This document shows, in pieces, positions 17,178-26,440 of a stretch of 64,000 nucleotides of DNA. The stretch is from Gammaproteobacteria bacterium. Lineage in GTDB: Bacteria; Pseudomonadota; Gammaproteobacteria; Steroidobacterales; Foliamicaceae. The notes under the pieces were generated by a model. The model worked only from the letters and a program-made list of their open reading frames with translations, was not told the DNA's origin and did no database searches. Position 1 is the stretch's first letter; each line of letters begins with the position of its first letter. Both the position numbers and the translations under genes were made by a program. The stretch spans positions 1 through 64,000 of the forward strand of contig VYBN01000032.1 of NCBI GenBank assembly GCA_009844425.1. The letters are read 5' to 3'.

Positions 17178-18596
17178 GTGATTCCCGACTACTCGAAAGC
17201 GCACATCCTGGTGGCGGGCGACGTCATGCTCGACGAGTACTGGCTGGGAACGGCCACGCGCATTTCGCCCGAAGCGCCGGCGCCCGTCGTGCGGGTCGAA
17301 AGCCGCGATTACCGTCCGGGCGGCGCGGCCAACGTGGCCTGCAACCTGGCCGGGCTGGGCGCGCAAGTGACGCTGCTGGGGATTGTCGGCAAAGACGACG
17401 AGGCCGAGGCGCTGGACGCCGCGATGCGGGGCGCCGGCGTGACCTGCGAATGGCTGCATTCGGAGTCTCGCCCGACGGTCCGCAAGCTTCGGGTCCTGAG
17501 CCGCAATCAGCAGGTCATCCGGCTGGACCGCGAAACGCCGTTCAGCGCCGGTGACGCCTCGCGCCTGATGGTGCGCTATGCCGAATTGCTGGACGGGTGT
17601 TCGGCCGTGGTGCTGTCGGACTATGCCAAGGGCAGCCTGGCCGACGCCGGCACGCTGATCGAAGCCGCGCGCGCCGGCGGAACGCCGATCCTGGTGGATC
17701 CCAAGTCTACCGATTTCGGGACCTATCGCGGAGCGGGCCTGCTGACGCCGAACCGCGCCGAGTTCGAGGCGGCGCTGGGGGGATCGGGGGAGACGCCGGA
17801 GAAGATGGCCTCGCGGGCGCAGCGGGTTTGCTCGCTGCTCGAGATCGGCAGCATGGTGGTTACGCTGGGCGAACAGGGATTGCTGGTGGCGCCGGCCGCC
17901 GGGCCTTCCCGTCACATGCCCGCCCGTACCAGGGAGGTTTACGATGTCACCGGCGCCGGCGACACCGTGACGGCGGTGCTGGCCGCCGGTCTCGCGGTCG
18001 GCGCGGAGCTGGAGGATTCGGCGCACCTGGCCAATGTCGCCGCCGGCGTGGTGGTGCGCCGCGTGGGCGTGGCGCCGATCCGTCTGCGCGACCTCGCCGA
18101 GGAACTTCGCGAGCCGGGCACGGCCGGCTCCGCGATCGTCGATGCCGCACAGGCCGCGGCCATCGGCCGGCGGCTGCGCGACTCGGGCAGGACCCTGGTC
18201 ATGACCAACGGCTGTTTCGACCTGCTGCACGCAGGCCATACCGCCTGCCTGGCCGAAGCGCGCGCGCTGGGCGACCGCCTGATGGTCGCAGTCAACGACG
18301 ACCAATCGGTGCGCAGGCTGAAAGGGGGCTCGCGCCCTATCGTGCCGCTCGATCAGCGCATGGCGGTACTGGCCGCATTGGGCAGCGTGGACTGGGTCGT
18401 GCCCTTCGGCGAAGACACGCCGGCCGCGCTGATCGAGGAGGTCGGCCCCCTCGTGCTGGCCAAGGGAGGCGACTACAAGCCGGAAGATATCGCCGGCGGC
18501 GATGCCGTCGAGCGCCTGGGCGGCCGCGTCGTCGTCCTCCCGTACCACGAAGGCCTCTCCACCTCCAGCCTCCTCCAGCGCCTCTTCCGCGCCTGA
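17178..18596 (+). CDS. hldE: Bifunctional heptose-7-phosphate kinase / heptose-1-phosphate adenylyltransferase HldE
   Basis: 472 residues from GTG. The N-terminal ribokinase-like domain (to about 310) has ILVAGDVMLDEYWLG, RPGGAANVA and the catalytic YDVTGAGDTVTAV. The C-terminal cytidylyltransferase-fold domain begins at MTNGCFDLLHAGHTACL with the HxGH motif. It makes ADP-heptose for the LPS inner core; waaA, 285 nt downstream, also acts in core assembly. A TTG 30 nt upstream is an alternative start; the GTG fits the family N-terminus better, but neither has a clear ribosome site. Two hairpins separate it from waaA. Confidence 0.95.
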   Translation: MIPDYSKAHILVAGDVMLDEYWLGTATRISPEAPAPVVRVESRDYRPGGAANVACNLAGLGAQVTLLGIVGKDDEAEALDAAMRGAGVTCEWLHSESRPTVRKLRVLSRNQQVIRLDRETPFSAGDASRLMVRYAELLDGCSAVVLSDYAKGSLADAGTLIEAARAGGTPILVDPKSTDFGTYRGAGLLTPNRAEFEAALGGSGETPEKMASRAQRVCSLLEIGSMVVTLGEQGLLVAPAAGPSRHMPARTREVYDVTGAGDTVTAVLAAGLAVGAELEDSAHLANVAAGVVVRRVGVAPIRLRDLAEELREPGTAGSAIVDAAQAAAIGRRLRDSGRTLVMTNGCFDLLHAGHTACLAEARALGDRLMVAVNDDQSVRRLKGGSRPIVPLDQRMAVLAALGSVDWVVPFGEDTPAALIEEVGPLVLAKGGDYKPEDIAGGDAVERLGGRVVVLPYHEGLSTSSLLQRLFRA

Positions 18597-18618
18597 TCCG
18601 TGACTGCCGGTCCTTGGG

Positions 18619-18732
18619 AGCGCAAAGCCTTGTCCCTTTCCTGCCGGGAGACGCATTAACCCATCCATGGGGCTTGGTTCCGCCATCCATGGCTCACATA
18701 CTCCCGGCAGGAAAGGGACAAGGCTTTGCGCT
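18619..18732. repeat. Constant-loop hairpin B (32-bp perfect stem)
   Basis: Arms 18619-18650 and 18701-18732 are exactly complementary over 32 nt; the loop is 50 nt. Its loop differs from that of A at 5 positions, and some changes are paired: TCCA/TGGA in A is CCCA/TGGG in B. It is the first of two tandem hairpins in the hldE-waaA gap. Confidence 0.93.
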
Positions 18733-18753
18733 TTCATGCTGATCGAGACCGGA

Positions 18754-18862
18754 GCGCTTACCCATGCCCCAGCCTGCAGGGAGTATTGGAGGCAGGGATG
18801 CCGGAGCAAGCTACAGGGATGTATTCATGCGTCTCCCGGCAGGCTGGGGCATGGGTAAGCGC
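18754..18862. repeat. Constant-loop hairpin D (30-bp stem), inverted loop
   Basis: Arms 18754-18783 and 18833-18862 pair with one mismatch. The 49-nt loop (18784-18832) is identical to that of element E at 28.3 kb, though the stems are unrelated, and it is homologous to loops A and B in reverse orientation. It carries GGC-AGGGAT-GCC and TACA-GGGA-TGTA mini-hairpins. It ends 18 nt before the chosen waaA start, so it may fold in the waaA leader. Confidence 0.93.
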
Positions 18863-18880
18863 GGGCATGCACGAAAGCGG

Positions 18881-20188
18881 ATGGCGTTAGGCGAGAAGGC
18901 GGTGCTGGGCGCCTACGGCGCGCTGTCATGGATCGCGGCGCCCGCCATGTGCGCCTACATGCTCGCGCGGTCCGCGCGCGATCCCGGCTGGCGCCGGCGC
19001 CTGTCCGAACGCTGGGCCGTCAGGACTCCGCAACTGCCTGCGGGAGGCGTTTGGCTGCACGGTTCGTCGCTCGGCGAGACTGGCGCGCTGTCGGTCGTGG
19101 CCGAAGAACTGCGCGCCCGCCGCCCCGACCTGCCCATGCTGCTTACCGCCTTCACGCCGGCCGGTTCGGCCGCCATTCAGGGCCGCCTGCGCGAATCGCA
19201 GTCTCATTGCTTTCTGCCGCTGGACATGGGCGTCGTCAACCGGCGCTTCCTGCGCGCGGCGCGCCCCGCACTGGGCGTCATCCTGGAAACCGAGATCTGG
19301 CCCGGCCTGTACGCGGCCTGCCGGTCCGCGGGCGTGCCCCTGGTGATCGTCAGCGCCCGGCTTTCGGAGCGCTCCCATGCCCGCTACCGGCGCGTGCGCG
19401 GGCTCGTCTCGGCAGCCTTGCGAACCGTGCGAGTGGTTGGCGCGCAAAGCGAAGAGGATGCGCAGCGCTTCGCGGAACTCGGTCCCGACGGCCTGGACGT
19501 GCGGGTGACCGGCAACCTCAAGTTTCATTTTCGGCCGGAAGCCGGCGTGCTCGAACGCGGCGCGGAAATTCGCCGGTCGATCGGCCGGGAACGGCCCGTG
19601 TGGATTGCCGCCAGCACCCACGAACCGGAGGAGAAAGTGGCCCTGGATGCGCATCGCCAGGTGCTGGCCGGCCGGGAAGACGCGCTGCTGATCATTGCGC
19701 CGCGCCATCGCGAGCGCTTCGCGGCGGTGCGCGCATTGCTGAAGCAGAGCGGTCTCAAGATCGGGGTCCGCTCCGGCGACGGTTCCCCGCCGCCCGGCGC
19801 CCAGGTGTTTCTGCTGGATACCCTGGGCGAGATGAACGCCTTCTACGCCGCCGCCGACGTGGCCTTCGTGGGCGGCAGCATCGCGAGGGTGGGCGGGCAT
19901 AACCTGCTGGAGCCGGCCGCCTTCGGTCTGCCGGTGCTGACCGGCCCGCACCTGTTCCAGACGCGGGACACGGCCCGCCTGCTGAGCGAGGCCGGAGCGC
20001 TGTTCCGCGTGCACGACGCCCGCGAACTGGCCGGGCGGCTGGCCCGGCTTCTGGACAGCGAACTTGCGCAGCGCAGCGCGGGAGAGGCCGCCAGGAACTG
20101 CCTGGCGGCGGGAGAGGACGTGCTGGAGGAGACGCTCGGTCTTATTGAGCCGCTTCTTCCGCCTCGGCCTGCTCCATCCAGCCGCTGA
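18881..20188 (+). CDS. waaA: 3-deoxy-D-manno-octulosonic acid (Kdo) transferase WaaA
   Basis: 435 residues, the usual length. Transfers Kdo from CMP-Kdo to lipid A precursor at the inner membrane. An N-terminal hydrophobic anchor (about 6-28) is followed by VWLHGSSLGETGALS, LETEIWPGLYAAC, VTGNLKFHF, and the C-terminal GT-B part FVGGSIARVGGHNLLEPAAFG. In-frame ATGs upstream (18764, 18851) lie within hairpin D and give an unlikely N-terminus, so ATG at 18881 is preferred. Its last 47 nt overlap the 3' end of tolC on the other strand. Confidence 0.94.
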   Translation: MALGEKAVLGAYGALSWIAAPAMCAYMLARSARDPGWRRRLSERWAVRTPQLPAGGVWLHGSSLGETGALSVVAEELRARRPDLPMLLTAFTPAGSAAIQGRLRESQSHCFLPLDMGVVNRRFLRAARPALGVILETEIWPGLYAACRSAGVPLVIVSARLSERSHARYRRVRGLVSAALRTVRVVGAQSEEDAQRFAELGPDGLDVRVTGNLKFHFRPEAGVLERGAEIRRSIGRERPVWIAASTHEPEEKVALDAHRQVLAGREDALLIIAPRHRERFAAVRALLKQSGLKIGVRSGDGSPPPGAQVFLLDTLGEMNAFYAAADVAFVGGSIARVGGHNLLEPAAFGLPVLTGPHLFQTRDTARLLSEAGALFRVHDARELAGRLARLLDSELAQRSAGEAARNCLAAGEDVLEETLGLIEPLLPPRPAPSSR

Positions 20189-21548
20189 CTTCGGCCAGGT
20201 CCTCCTCGGTGAGGATGCCCGCGGCGCTCTTCAGGCTGAGCATGTTGATGATGAAGTCGTAGCGGCTGCGCGCGTAATTGGTTTCGGCCTGGACCAGGTT
20301 GCGGCGCGCATCCAGCACGTCCACGATGGTGCGTGTGCCGATTTCGTAGCCGGCCTCCGTGGCCCGCAGCGCGGTCTGACTGGAGGCGACGGCCTGGCGC
20401 AGCGCATTGACGCGCGAAATTTCCGAACTGACGCCCAGGAAGGCGTCGCGGGTCTGGCGCACGACCGCCCGCTCCACGCCCTCGAGGCGCTCGGTGGAGG
20501 CGCGGTGCAGGAACCTGGCCTCGCGGACCCTGGAGTTCCTGTTGAAGCCATCGAAAATCGGCACCGAAAGCTGCAACCGGATGGAGTCGCTGCGGAAACT
20601 GTCGCGGTAGTCCGCCCCCATGCCGCGGAACACCCGCTCGCGGTCGCCGCTGCTGCCGTTCACGTTCGCGACGATTTCCAGCGTAGGCAGGTAATCGGAG
20701 CGGCGCAGCCTGACCTCCGCATCGGCGATGGACGCCGTCATGCGCGCCGAGATCAGGCTGGGGTTCTGCTGCAGCGCGGTGTCGATCCACGACTGCTCCA
20801 CATTGGGTGAAGGCAGCGGCAGCGGCATGCCTTCGCCCGGCCGGGTCAGACTGGCCACCGGCATGGGCGATCCCACGATTTCCCGCAGTTGTTCCTCGGA
20901 GGTGGCCAGGGACCGCTTGGCGGCGATCTCGGCGGCTACCGCCTGGTCATGCGCGGCCTGCGCTTCCTGCACGTCGGTGATCGCGATAAGGCCCACCTCG
21001 AAACGCTTCTGCGCCTGTTCCAGCTGGCGGGCGATGGCGGTGCGGTTGGCGCTCTGCGAGGTCAGTTCGTCCTGCGCGCCCAGCACCGCGAAATAGGCCT
21101 GCGCGGTGCGCAGCATGGATTCCTGCAGTGCGGCTTCGAAGTCCGCTTCGCCCTGCGCCAGCACGTCGTTCGAAGCGCCCAGGGCAACGACGGCGGCCCA
21201 GTCGAAGATGGTCTGGCGCAGCGTGAAACTCCATGCGGTGGACGTGGCGTCGGTCGTGCTGGATTCGATGATCGGGGCGAATTCGCCGGTCGGCGTGGGC
21301 GCGTAGAACAGGAGGGTTGCGCGGCTGTCCTGGCGGGAGTAATCGGCGTTTGCGTCGATTTCCGGGAAAAGAACGCTGCGGGCCTGCGACCGGACTTCCC
21401 GCGAAGCCATCAGGCGGGCCTCGGCCTCGCGCAGCAGCGGGTCGCTCATGCGCGCCTTTTCATACACCTCAAGCAGGTTGTCCGACGATCCCGGAAGGGG
21501 CACGCCGGTCAGGGCCGCGAGCGCGGCGAGCAGGATGAACTTCTTCAT
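20142..21548 (-). CDS. tolC: TolC-family outer membrane channel protein
   Basis: 468 residues with a signal peptide (MKKFILLAALAALTGVPLPG). Two internally similar halves of the outer-membrane-efflux family are visible. The first begins LLEVYEKARMSDPLLREAEA; the second has WIDTALQQNPSLISARMTAS and LQLSVPIFDGFNRNSRVREA. The C-terminal helix has ALRATEAGYEIGTRTIVDVL, a TolC signature. It acts as the exit duct for type I secretion and RND or ABC efflux; no partner pump is in this window. pcm lies upstream on the same strand and waaA is convergent, an order I recall from other gammaproteobacteria. Confidence 0.95.
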   Translation of the reverse strand: MKKFILLAALAALTGVPLPGSSDNLLEVYEKARMSDPLLREAEARLMASREVRSQARSVLFPEIDANADYSRQDSRATLLFYAPTPTGEFAPIIESSTTDATSTAWSFTLRQTIFDWAAVVALGASNDVLAQGEADFEAALQESMLRTAQAYFAVLGAQDELTSQSANRTAIARQLEQAQKRFEVGLIAITDVQEAQAAHDQAVAAEIAAKRSLATSEEQLREIVGSPMPVASLTRPGEGMPLPLPSPNVEQSWIDTALQQNPSLISARMTASIADAEVRLRRSDYLPTLEIVANVNGSSGDRERVFRGMGADYRDSFRSDSIRLQLSVPIFDGFNRNSRVREARFLHRASTERLEGVERAVVRQTRDAFLGVSSEISRVNALRQAVASSQTALRATEAGYEIGTRTIVDVLDARRNLVQAETNYARSRYDFIINMLSLKSAAGILTEEDLAEVSGWMEQAEAEEAAQ

Positions 21549-21606
21549 AGGGGAAGGGCCGCCGACATGAACGTGTGGATTCTACCCTCTCGCCGCTGCC
21601 GGCGTT

Positions 21607-22257
21607 CTAGAACCGGAAGGGATCGGGTTGTGGAGCGTTCGCAAGCGGAGTGGTTACGGTTTCAAACAGGGATTCCTCGATTCGGGACTCGCCGCAAGTG
21701 ATCAGCAGCGCTTCCATGATCGGCTGCCGGCCCACGATGCAGAACAGCCGGCCGCCCCTGGCCAGCCATTGCTCGAACCGGTCGTCGTACTGCGGCATCG
21801 ACCCGGTGAGGACTACCGCGTCGAACGCGGTTTCGGGCTTCCACTCGAACGCATCGGCGCGGATTGTTTTCACGTTCGCCAGCGCCGAGAGCTTTTCCGT
21901 CGCGCCGGCGTGCAGCTCGGGGGAAATCTCGAGGCTGTGCACCTCGGCGGCCATTTGCGCCAGGCAGGCGGCAAGCCAGCCGCTGCCCGTTCCCACCTCC
22001 AGCACGCGGTCGCCGGCCTTGAGGTCGAGCGCCTGGAGGATCCGGCCCTCCACGGACGGCGTCATCATTTCCTGGCCGCCGGGCAGCGGCAGCGCCAGGT
22101 CGGCGTAGGCCATCGCGCGGTACTGCTCCGGCACGAAGTCCTCGCGGGGCAGATCGCTGAATACGGCCAGCACCCGCTCGTCGAGCACGCTCCAGCAACG
22201 CACCTGGCTGCGCACCATCAGCTCCCTCGCCCGCATGTCCATCTCCTGCGCCATCAT
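21607..22257 (-). CDS. pcm: Protein-L-isoaspartate O-methyltransferase
   Basis: 216 residues. Uses SAM to methylate abnormal isoaspartyl residues and start their repair. The motifs are REDFVPEQYRAMAYADLALP (substrate region), VLEVGTGSGWLAACLAQMA (SAM motif I, about 86-104) and VHSLEIS. It is divergent enough that the usual PCMT active-site Ser/Thr-rich segment (ISQP) reads MMTPSVEGRIL. It starts ATGATG, so the first Met is uncertain. Hairpin C lies just upstream. It is probably the first gene of a pcm-tolC transcript. Confidence 0.9.
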   Translation of the reverse strand: MMAQEMDMRARELMVRSQVRCWSVLDERVLAVFSDLPREDFVPEQYRAMAYADLALPLPGGQEMMTPSVEGRILQALDLKAGDRVLEVGTGSGWLAACLAQMAAEVHSLEISPELHAGATEKLSALANVKTIRADAFEWKPETAFDAVVLTGSMPQYDDRFEQWLARGGRLFCIVGRQPIMEALLITCGESRIEESLFETVTTPLANAPQPDPFRF

Positions 22258-22279
22258 CCCTCAACCATAGGTTGGCGTT

Positions 22280-22412
22280 GCGCCCTTCGACGCCCCCACC
22301 CTTCCGGGAGACGCATGAATCCATCCATGGAGCTTGGTTCCGCTGTTCGCGCCGGGGCATCGCCGCTCACTGGCTCACACACTCCCGGAAGGGTGGGGGC
22401 GTCGAAGGGCGC
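22280..22412. repeat. Constant-loop hairpin C (31-bp perfect stem, enlarged loop)
   Basis: Arms 22280-22310 and 22382-22412 are perfectly complementary over 31 nt. The loop is 71 nt: its start and end match loops A and B, but the second mini-hairpin is replaced by about 21 extra nt with a new GC-rich sequence. It lies between hppA (upstream) and pcm (downstream) on the minus strand. Confidence 0.92.
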
Positions 22413-22431
22413 GTGCAGTCATCGCAATGTA

Positions 22432-24471
22432 CTAGAGGAGGGGCGCGATGAGCAGGGCGACGATGTTGACGATCTTGATCAGGGGGTTGATGGCGGGGCC
22501 GGCGGTGTCCTTGTAGGGGTCACCGACGGTATCGCCCGTCACCGCGGCGTGGTGCGCTTCCGAGCCCTTGCCGCCCAGCGCGCCGTCCTCCACGTATTTC
22601 TTGGCGTTGTCCCAGGCGCCGCCTCCGGTGGTCATCGAGATCGCCACGAACAGCCCGGTGACGATCGAGCCGATCAGCATGCCGCCCAGCGCCCTCGCGC
22701 CCGCGCCCTCGGGCATCAGCCAGCCGATCACCAGCACCAGCACCACCGGCGCCAGCACCGGCAGCAGCGAGGGCACGATCATCTCGCGGATCGCGGCCCG
22801 CGTAAGCAGGTCCACGGCGCGCCCGTAGTCGGGCTTGGCCGTGCCTTCCATGATCCCCGCGATCTCCCGGAACTGGCGGCGCACTTCCTGCACCACGCTG
22901 CCGGCGGCGCGTCCCACGGCTTCCATGGCCAGCGCGCCGAACAGGTACGGGATCAGGCCGCCGATGAACAGGCCGATGATCACGGCGGGGTCGTCGAGGC
23001 GGAAGACGAAGCTCTTGCCCGCCGCCTGCAGGTTGTGGGTGTAGTCCGCGAACAGCACCAGCGCCGCCAGTCCGGCGGAGCCGATCGCGTAGCCCTTGGT
23101 GACCGCCTTGGTGGTGTTGCCGACGGCGTCCAGCGGGTCGGTGATGTTGCGGATTTCCTCGGGCATTTCGGCCATTTCCGCGATGCCGCCGGCGTTGTCG
23201 GTAATGGGGCCGAAGGCGTCCAGCGCCACGATCATCCCGGTCATCGACAGCATGGCCGTGGCGGCGATCGCGATGCCGTAGAGCCCGGCGAGCTGGTAGG
23301 TGAACAGGATGCTCAGGCAGACCGCCAGCACCGGCAGCGCGGTGGCCTTCATCGAAAGGCCCAGCCCGGCGATGATGTTGGTGGCATGGCCGGTGGAGGA
23401 GGCCTGGGCCAGCTTGCGCACCGGCGAGAACTGGGTGCCGGTGTAGTAGTCGGTGATGAACATGATGACGCCGGTCAGCACCAGGCCGATCAGCGCCGAA
23501 CCGAACAGGCTGGCCGGCGGATACGAACCGGCGTCGGCCCACATCCGTTGCGTGAGGAACCAGATCCCGATCGCCGCGAGCACGGCGGCCACGATCACGC
23601 CCTTGTACAGCGCGGTCATCACCGCCTGGCCCTTGCCGGCGCGCACGACGAAGGTGCCGATGATGGAGGCCACGATCGATACGGCGCCGATCGCCAGCGG
23701 GTACAGCACCGCCGCATCGGTCGCTTCCGCGATGGTCAGGTAGCCGAGCAGCATCGTGGCGATGACGGTCACGGCGTAGGTCTCGAACAGGTCGGCGGCC
23801 ATTCCGGCGCAGTCGCCAACGTTGTCGCCCACGTTGTCGGCGATGACCGCGGGGTTGCGCGGATCGTCCTCGGGAATGCCGGCCTCGACCTTGCCGACCA
23901 GGTCGGCGCCCACGTCCGCGCCCTTGGTGAAGATGCCGCCGCCCAGGCGCGCGAAGATCGAGATCAGCGAACCGCCGAATGCCAGCCCCACCAATGCATG
24001 CAGCACGTCAGCCGTGTCCATGCCCGCGCGGTCCAGCACCAGGTAGTAGCCGGCCACGCCCAGCAGGGCCAGTCCCACGACCAGCATTCCGGTGATCGCT
24101 CCGCCGCGGAAAGCCACCGCCAGCGCGGCGTTCATTCCGTTGTGCGCGGCCTGGGCGGTGCGCGAATTGGCCCGCACCGAAACGTTCATGCCGATATAGC
24201 CGGCCGCGCCGGAAAACGCGGCGCCGAGGAAAAACCCGCCGGCCACGGCCCAGTCGAGCACGAATCCCAGGATCAGCAGCAGCGGCAGGCCCGCCAGGGC
24301 GACCGTCATGTATTGCCGGTTCAGGTAGGCCTTGGCGCCGACCTGCACCGCCGAGGCGATCTCCTGCATTCGCTCGTTGCCCGCATCCAGCTTCAGCACC
24401 CAGCGCGTGCTCACAAGCCCGTAGAGAATCGCCAATGCCCCGGCGGCGATGGCGCTGTACACATAGTTCAT
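22432..24471 (-). CDS. hppA: K+-independent H+-translocating membrane pyrophosphatase
   Basis: 679 residues with about 16 membrane helices. Couples PPi hydrolysis to proton export across the inner membrane. Signatures: [19 protein letters not shown] with the catalytic DVGADLVGK, then [19 protein letters not shown] and the C-terminal [17 protein letters not shown]. The Lys in [15 protein letters not shown] is the residue reported to mark K+-independent enzymes (Ala in K+-dependent ones). Start ATG at 24471 gives the family N-terminus; a longer frame overlaps the divergent JAMM gene. It could save ATP in a low-energy lifestyle. Confidence 0.96.
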   Translation of the reverse strand: MNYVYSAIAAGALAILYGLVSTRWVLKLDAGNERMQEIASAVQVGAKAYLNRQYMTVALAGLPLLLILGFVLDWAVAGGFFLGAAFSGAAGYIGMNVSVRANSRTAQAAHNGMNAALAVAFRGGAITGMLVVGLALLGVAGYYLVLDRAGMDTADVLHALVGLAFGGSLISIFARLGGGIFTKGADVGADLVGKVEAGIPEDDPRNPAVIADNVGDNVGDCAGMAADLFETYAVTVIATMLLGYLTIAEATDAAVLYPLAIGAVSIVASIIGTFVVRAGKGQAVMTALYKGVIVAAVLAAIGIWFLTQRMWADAGSYPPASLFGSALIGLVLTGVIMFITDYYTGTQFSPVRKLAQASSTGHATNIIAGLGLSMKATALPVLAVCLSILFTYQLAGLYGIAIAATAMLSMTGMIVALDAFGPITDNAGGIAEMAEMPEEIRNITDPLDAVGNTTKAVTKGYAIGSAGLAALVLFADYTHNLQAAGKSFVFRLDDPAVIIGLFIGGLIPYLFGALAMEAVGRAAGSVVQEVRRQFREIAGIMEGTAKPDYGRAVDLLTRAAIREMIVPSLLPVLAPVVLVLVIGWLMPEGAGARALGGMLIGSIVTGLFVAISMTTGGGAWDNAKKYVEDGALGGKGSEAHHAAVTGDTVGDPYKDTAGPAINPLIKIVNIVALLIAPLL

Positions 24472-24515
24472 AAGGTCTGTCCCAAGCTTAGGGCGAACGC
24501 CCGCAAAACGGCGAA

Positions 24516-24542
24516 TTTTATCCGCTTCCGCGGATAGTAAAA
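24516..24542. promoter_or_regulatory. Palindrome in the hppA / CysO-cluster divergent region
   Basis: TTTTATCCGC-TTCC-GCGGATAgTAAAA pairs over 12 positions with one bulge. It is centred between the hppA start (24471) and the JAMM protease start (24577). TAAAAT at 24538-24543 could serve as a -10 for the cysteine cluster, but no convincing -35 was found. It could be an operator, or a hairpin near the hppA start. Confidence 0.35.
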
Positions 24543-24576
24543 TGCGCGATCCGATTAAGCCGCCCCGCGTTTCCCC

Positions 24577-24993
24577 ATGAACAGGATCAGTCTGCCCGCC
24601 CCGCTGCGGGAGGAACTGTCGACGATAGCCGTCGACGGATACCCCTATGAGACCTGCGGTGTCCTGGTGGGGGCCTGCGCGGACGATGAAGTGCGGGTCG
24701 AGAAAGTGTTCCAGGCCCGCAATCTCAATACCGAGCGGGCGCGGGACCGCTACGTTCTGGACCCCGACGACCTGATGTCGGCCGACCTGGCGGCGCGGGA
24801 GGCCGGCCTGGAAATCGTCGGTTTCTGGCACACGCATCCCGACCACCCGGCGCGCCCGTCGGAAACCGACCGCCAGGCCGCCTGGGACGGGTATTCCTAC
24901 GTGATCCTTTCGGTGAGCGGCGCTCGCGTCGAGGACCTGCGGTCCTGGCGGCTGAACGGCGAGGGCTTTGTGGAAGAGCAGGTGGCGGCATGA
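24577..24993 (+). CDS. JAMM/MPN+ metalloprotease of the Mec/QbsD type
   Basis: 138 residues. The full JAMM zinc motif is present: Glu in YETCGVLVG (about 26) and [14 protein letters not shown] (H-x-H-x7-S-x2-D). Mec in Mycobacterium releases cysteine from the sulfur carrier CysO; QbsD in Pseudomonas trims two residues off the carrier QbsE. The next gene encodes a carrier whose GG is followed by two residues, so either role or both are possible here. Its stop overlaps the carrier start by 4 nt. First gene of a four-gene unit. Confidence 0.9.
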   Translation: MNRISLPAPLREELSTIAVDGYPYETCGVLVGACADDEVRVEKVFQARNLNTERARDRYVLDPDDLMSADLAAREAGLEIVGFWHTHPDHPARPSETDRQAAWDGYSYVILSVSGARVEDLRSWRLNGEGFVEEQVAA

Positions 24994-25274
24994 GCAGCGT
25001 GATCGTGCGCATCCCCACGCCGCTGCGCGGTTTTGCCGAGGGCCAGAGCGAAATCGCCGCCGAGGGCGCCGATGTGGGCGCGGTCCTGAGCGCGGTCGGC
25101 GCCGCCCACCCCGAACTGCTGGCGCGGGTCATGAAGGACGACGGGCAGCCCCGCGAGTTCGTGAACATCTATCTCGGCAGCGACAACGTGCGCACGCTCG
25201 ACGGCATGGATACGCCGGTGGGCGAGGGCGACGTGCTCTCGATCCTGCCCGCGGTGGCGGGCGGCGCGGAATGA
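24990..25274 (+). CDS. Ubiquitin-like sulfur carrier protein (MoaD/ThiS/CysO family)
   Basis: 94 residues, beta-grasp fold expected. Hydrophobic core and C-terminal pattern [14 protein letters not shown] fit MoaD/CysO. Carriers normally end in Gly-Gly, which is adenylated and thiocarboxylated. Here GG is at 91-92 and Ala-Glu follows, so the chain must be trimmed before activation, as with QbsE by QbsD. It is flanked by the protease that could do this and by the E1-like activating enzyme, overlapping both genes by 4 nt. Confidence 0.88.
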   Translation: MSSVIVRIPTPLRGFAEGQSEIAAEGADVGAVLSAVGAAHPELLARVMKDDGQPREFVNIYLGSDNVRTLDGMDTPVGEGDVLSILPAVAGGAE

Positions 25275-26440
25275 GGGCCAGGGACCGCCGGCTGGCCGAC
25301 ATCCGGAGCAAGGTCCCGGAAGTCAGCCCGCGCGAGGCGCTGGACCTGCAAAGGTCGGGCGCGGCGCTGATCGACGTGCGCGATGCGTCCGAAGTCGCCC
25401 AGGGCAGCCCCGGCGGCGCGCTCAGGCTGGACCGCAGCTTCCTGGAACTGAGGATCGAGGAGGCGATACCGGACCTGGACCGCACGCTGGTGGTCACCTG
25501 CGCAAGCGGCCAGCGGTCGCTGTTCGCGGCCGATGATTTGCGGCGCATGGGCTACCGCGACGTGCGTTCGCTGGCCGGCGGGTTCAACGGCTGGAAGGAC
25601 GAGGGTCTGCCGTTCGAGATCCCGAAGATGCTCAACGCCGACGCCCGGGAGCGCTATTCGCGCCACCTGGTCATGCCGGAGGTGGGCGAGGCCGGCCAGT
25701 TGAAACTGCTGGAAAGCCGCGTGCTGCTGATCGGCGCCGGCGGGATCGGCTCGCCGGCGGCGCTGTACCTGGCCGCGGCCGGCGTCGGCACGCTCGGCAT
25801 CGTCGATCACGACGTTGTGGACCGCAGCAACCTGCAGCGTCAGATCCTGCACTCCGACGAGCGCGTGGGCGTCTCCAAGGTGGCCTCGGCGCGCGAGGCC
25901 GTGCTGGCGCTGAATCCCGCCGTCAACGTGATCGAGCACCAGTTGCGCCTGGAGAGCGCCAACGTCGAGGAGGTGTTCGAGGGCTACGACGTGGTGGTGG
26001 ACGGTTCCGACAACTTCGCCACGCGCTACCTGGTCAACGACGCCTGCGTCAAGCACCGGATTCCCAACGTGCACGGCTCGGTGTTCCGCTTCGAGGGGCA
26101 GGTGACCGTGTTCTGGCCTTCCCGCGAGGGCGATCCGGGCCCCTGCTATCGGTGCCTGTACCCGGAGCCGCCGCCGCCCGAACTGGCGCCGTCGTGCGCC
26201 GAGGCGGGCGTGCTGGGCATACTGCCGGGCGTGGTGGGTCTGCTGGAGGCGGTGGAAACGATCAAGATCCTGCTCGGCGCCGGCGACCTGCTGGTGGGCC
26301 GGCTGCTGCACTACGACGCCCTGTCCGCGCGCTTTTCCGAATTCAAACAGGCCCGCAACCCCGAATGCCGCTATTGCGCCGACGGCGCGGAGTTTCCCGG
26401 CTACATCGACTACCAGGAGTTCTGCGCCCTTGCCGGCTAA
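25271..26440 (+). CDS. E1-like sulfur-carrier adenylyltransferase with N-terminal rhodanese domain
   Basis: 389 residues. Residues about 10-115 form a rhodanese domain with active Cys in VVTCASGQRS. The rest is a ThiF/MoeB domain: RYSRHLVMPEVGEAGQLKL, the ATP loop IGAGGIGSPAALYLA, and zinc Cys pairs CYRC and CRYC. It should adenylate the carrier C-terminus and deliver sulfur to it. The domain order is reversed compared with MoeZ and MOCS3, where rhodanese is C-terminal. That swap is worth noting but the assignment is secure. Overlaps by 4 nt with the carrier gene. Confidence 0.92.
   Translation: MRARDRRLADIRSKVPEVSPREALDLQRSGAALIDVRDASEVAQGSPGGALRLDRSFLELRIEEAIPDLDRTLVVTCASGQRSLFAADDLRRMGYRDVRSLAGGFNGWKDEGLPFEIPKMLNADARERYSRHLVMPEVGEAGQLKLLESRVLLIGAGGIGSPAALYLAAAGVGTLGIVDHDVVDRSNLQRQILHSDERVGVSKVASAREAVLALNPAVNVIEHQLRLESANVEEVFEGYDVVVDGSDNFATRYLVNDACVKHRIPNVHGSVFRFEGQVTVFWPSREGDPGPCYRCLYPEPPPPELAPSCAEAGVLGILPGVVGLLEAVETIKILLGAGDLLVGRLLHYDALSARFSEFKQARNPECRYCADGAEFPGYIDYQEFCALAG

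Noticed and set aside
15846-18809. Long minus-strand frame of 987 codons opposite dctM and hldE
   Set aside because: High GC produces long antisense frames; its product is His/Arg/Gln-rich without any domain and lies opposite well-recognised genes.
18764-18880. N-terminal extension of WaaA from ATG at 18764
   Set aside because: The sequence is hairpin D read in frame and is not part of the WaaA fold; ATG at 18881 gives the normal start.
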